Shown here: positions 18,001 to 19,486 of the stretch, piece after piece
Layout of the letters: every line of letters starts with the position of its first letter
How positions within the stretch are numbered: position 1 is the first letter of the stretch
Source of the DNA: Stephanodiscus triporus
Lineage: Eukaryota > Bacillariophyta > Thalassiosirophyceae > Thalassiosirales > Thalassiosiraceae
Assembly: GCA_036939755.1 (NCBI GenBank)
Contig: JALLAZ010000205.1
Coordinates: 1 to 19,486 of the forward strand
DNA length: 19,486 nucleotides
Direction of reading: 5' to 3'
Notes under the pieces: generated by a model
Seen by the model: the letters and a program-made list of their open reading frames with translations, nothing else
Database searches by the model: none
What the model was told of the DNA's origin: nothing
Position numbers and translations under genes: made by a program

Positions 18001-19177
18001 CATCAAATTTCTTTTTGTCTTCCTTCACGTACTCATCATTACTGTGCTCCAAAAAATCTCCAAACATAGGCATACCACTATGCTGATCTACGGCCATGAG
18101 GGCGTTGATACCAAACAGATCAGCGGCCGGGTCCAATGCCATCGCATTACCTCCAGCCATTCCCAGCGTTTTTCTAAGCTCCTTATTTTTCAACTTTCGC
18201 CTCTCCTTTTCATCCTGTTCACGCAGCAGAGATTTCCCATCGCCTAGCGCGAACCGCAGTCGTACCTCACGTGAAAACTCTTTGGTGTGTTCATTAATGG
18301 GTTGACTTAGCGGCTTCAATACGGAAATTATCTTATCCATCGTAACGGGGTTGTGAATCGTTCCATTAATAAGAGACTTGCCATTGACGGCAATCATTAT
18401 GTCACCCGGCGAGAGAAGGCCGCATACCTGCGCAGGACTTGCGCGTCCATCGTCAAGAGCAGAGATGTGTTGAATAATGACTTTGCCCTGAAGGATAGTG
18501 AGTTTGAGTCCTAACGACGTGTCGCCCATTATTTCTTCCTTGGGAATGTTGAATATGGCAACGGGAGTATTGTGAGTGTTGCCTACAATTATTTTCCGTG
18601 GGGGTGGATTAGATTCGAAATATCGTTGAATCCGCGCAACACCCCATTTGCCCGCACCCTCAACAGCAGGTTTCGTTGCCCTTCGTGCATCAGCTCCCTT
18701 CTTTATAGCCTTGCGTCGCAATACAACCTCTATTTGGTTTAATGGGAGGTTGCGTCTCCCCATCCGAAAAGGTTTTACTTTGGAATAATATTTGTCGTTG
18801 AGGAATGTCAATTGTGGAAGATAGGCATGCAAAATGGAGTCATCGATTCGACCACTGACTCCATGTTGTCTCTTTGCATTTGTGTCAGCAATGACAGGCA
18901 CATGCGTGCCCTCTAGGTCATCTACTTGTCTTCGACTTGGAGAGCCCCTTGGTTCTTCATCTCTCTTTTCTCTCCTTTCTCGCCTGTTCTGGCTCTTCTT
19001 AGAATAATTGCCCAGTTTATTGAGCTGGTCTCCAAGTTTCTCGGTCACAAAATTTTCGGATGGAGAGCAAAAGGGGGTGGCGGGTCGAATATGCGAAGAT
19101 GCATCCCCTTCAATCACAGCGGTGGGCGCAACTCTTCTCCGTCTTGTTATACGGTGCTGCTTTTCTGATTCCGTCAT
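15069..19177 (-). CDS. Large PDZ-domain protein, five exons, function unknown
   Basis: Exons on the minus strand: 19177-16752, 16629-16368, 16253-16023, 15942-15759 and 15676-15069. Phases match at every junction, giving 1236 aa. Acceptors are good (for example CACACGCAG and CACCTGCAG). The N-terminal 110 residues are basic (KKSQNRRERREKRDEE, possible nuclear signal). A PDZ domain spans about 194-315, with the ligand loop SLGLKLT at 221-227 and CGLLSPGDIMIAVNGKSL at 252-269. The rest is not recognised: a middle region with Ser/Asp-rich patches (VDDDDSLSLMSG), then a mostly helical C-terminal half. It includes SIDFMALLVSAYPDLQPW, EFGLALNLAQEITTDPRY and KTLLSQLISLYNALLRCMEE, which suggests an alpha-solenoid-like fold. 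The C-terminus is acidic (ADTEESDDCEEESGG). A scaffold or adaptor role is inferred from the PDZ alone. Confidence 0.75.
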
Positions 19178-19229
19178 CTTCTAAACAAAATACGGGCTCT
19201 GTGCCACGGAAACTTTATGTATTTTCATT

Positions 19230-19236
19230 GACGTCG
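19230..19236. promoter_or_regulatory. CRE-like TGACGTC upstream of the PDZ gene
   Basis: TGACGTC lies about 53 bp upstream of the PDZ start codon on the minus strand. It contains the TGACGT core bound by bZIP factors. A single short match, so weak. Confidence 0.25.
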
Positions 19237-19355
19237 TAAATAGTGTACCATTGGGTGGCTGCCATAATTCGATTTTCGGAGTTTTTAGTTTTTTGCTTTT
19301 TTTAGCGAAAAATAGCCCGAAGAGTTCCAGATTTAGCGAGTCTTTTTTGTTTTTT

Positions 19356-19417
19356 AGGTCCAGATTTTGTTGACCCAACAAAATCTGGACCTCCGGTCCA
19401 GAAGTCCAGATTTTGTT
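19356..19417. repeat. Interlocking inverted repeats built on TCCAGATTTTGTT
   Basis: Perfect 17-nt arms (AGGTCCAGATTTTGTTG at 19356-19372 and its complement at 19376-19392) flank a 3-nt loop. A second perfect inverted repeat overlaps it: TCTGGACC 19384-19391, TCC, GGTCCAGA 19395-19402. A further forward copy, GTCCAGATTTTGTT, lies at 19404-19417. Resembles the end of a small DNA element. A 94-aa minus-strand frame across it (19181-19465) is probably not a gene. Confidence 0.85.
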
Positions 19418-19486
19418 TTTCTGGATTTTTACTCGATCCACGTGAACCCGCCGCACCATGGACAACGATAGCCAGGCCCAGTCAGC

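Noticed and set aside
19181..19465. 94-codon minus-strand frame upstream of the PDZ gene
   Set aside because: It runs through the inverted repeats, is Lys/Leu-rich without motif, and lies in the likely PDZ promoter.

Overview
This window looks like nuclear DNA from a diatom, probably a centric one of the Thalassiosira/Skeletonema/Cyclotella type. Three things support this. There is a fucoxanthin chlorophyll a/c antenna gene on the minus strand at 11119-11730. Three proteins start with an N-terminus in which a hydrophobic signal peptide or weaker presequence ends just before a Phe, as in the 'ASAF' motif that targets proteins to secondary plastids. Short introns (about 70-200 nt, GT-AG) interrupt the genes. 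A Cys/His zinc-repeat gene of the 'WRKY19-like' kind that I associate with diatom genomes is also present. The genus is inferred from family knowledge, not shown by the sequence.

Layout. (1) 131-5243 (+): a seven-exon gene for a TMEM94-like, P-type-ATPase-related membrane protein. (2) 5288-6742 (-): choline/ethanolamine kinase, tail to tail with the previous gene and only 44 bp away. (3) 6983-7819 (+): a nine-repeat Cys/His protein whose 5' side is decayed. (4) 7932-8107 (-): an orphan coding-like fragment. (5) A visibly GC-rich block, about 8.2-13.2 kb, with two head-to-head pairs: plastid-type P-loop (uridine-kinase-like) kinase (-) / TatD-family hydrolase (+), and Lhcf antenna protein (-) / membrane His-box hydroxylase (+). 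(6) 13498-14010 (-): a broken second copy of the Cys/His repeat gene, inverted relative to the first. (7) 14.1-14.4 kb: clustered hairpins and direct repeats, possibly mobile-element debris. (8) 15069-19177 (-): a five-exon gene for a large PDZ-domain protein, unrecognised beyond the PDZ. (9) 19356-19417: interlocking inverted repeats.

Splice models for the three multi-exon genes were built by hand from GT-AG sites. They close in frame exactly (1497, 372 and 1236 aa). The genes do not form one pathway. The main structural themes are plastid-directed genes in divergent pairs, a GC-rich block bracketed by inverted copies of one repeat gene (one of them dead), and short convergent spacing. No rRNA, tRNA or CRISPR array was seen.
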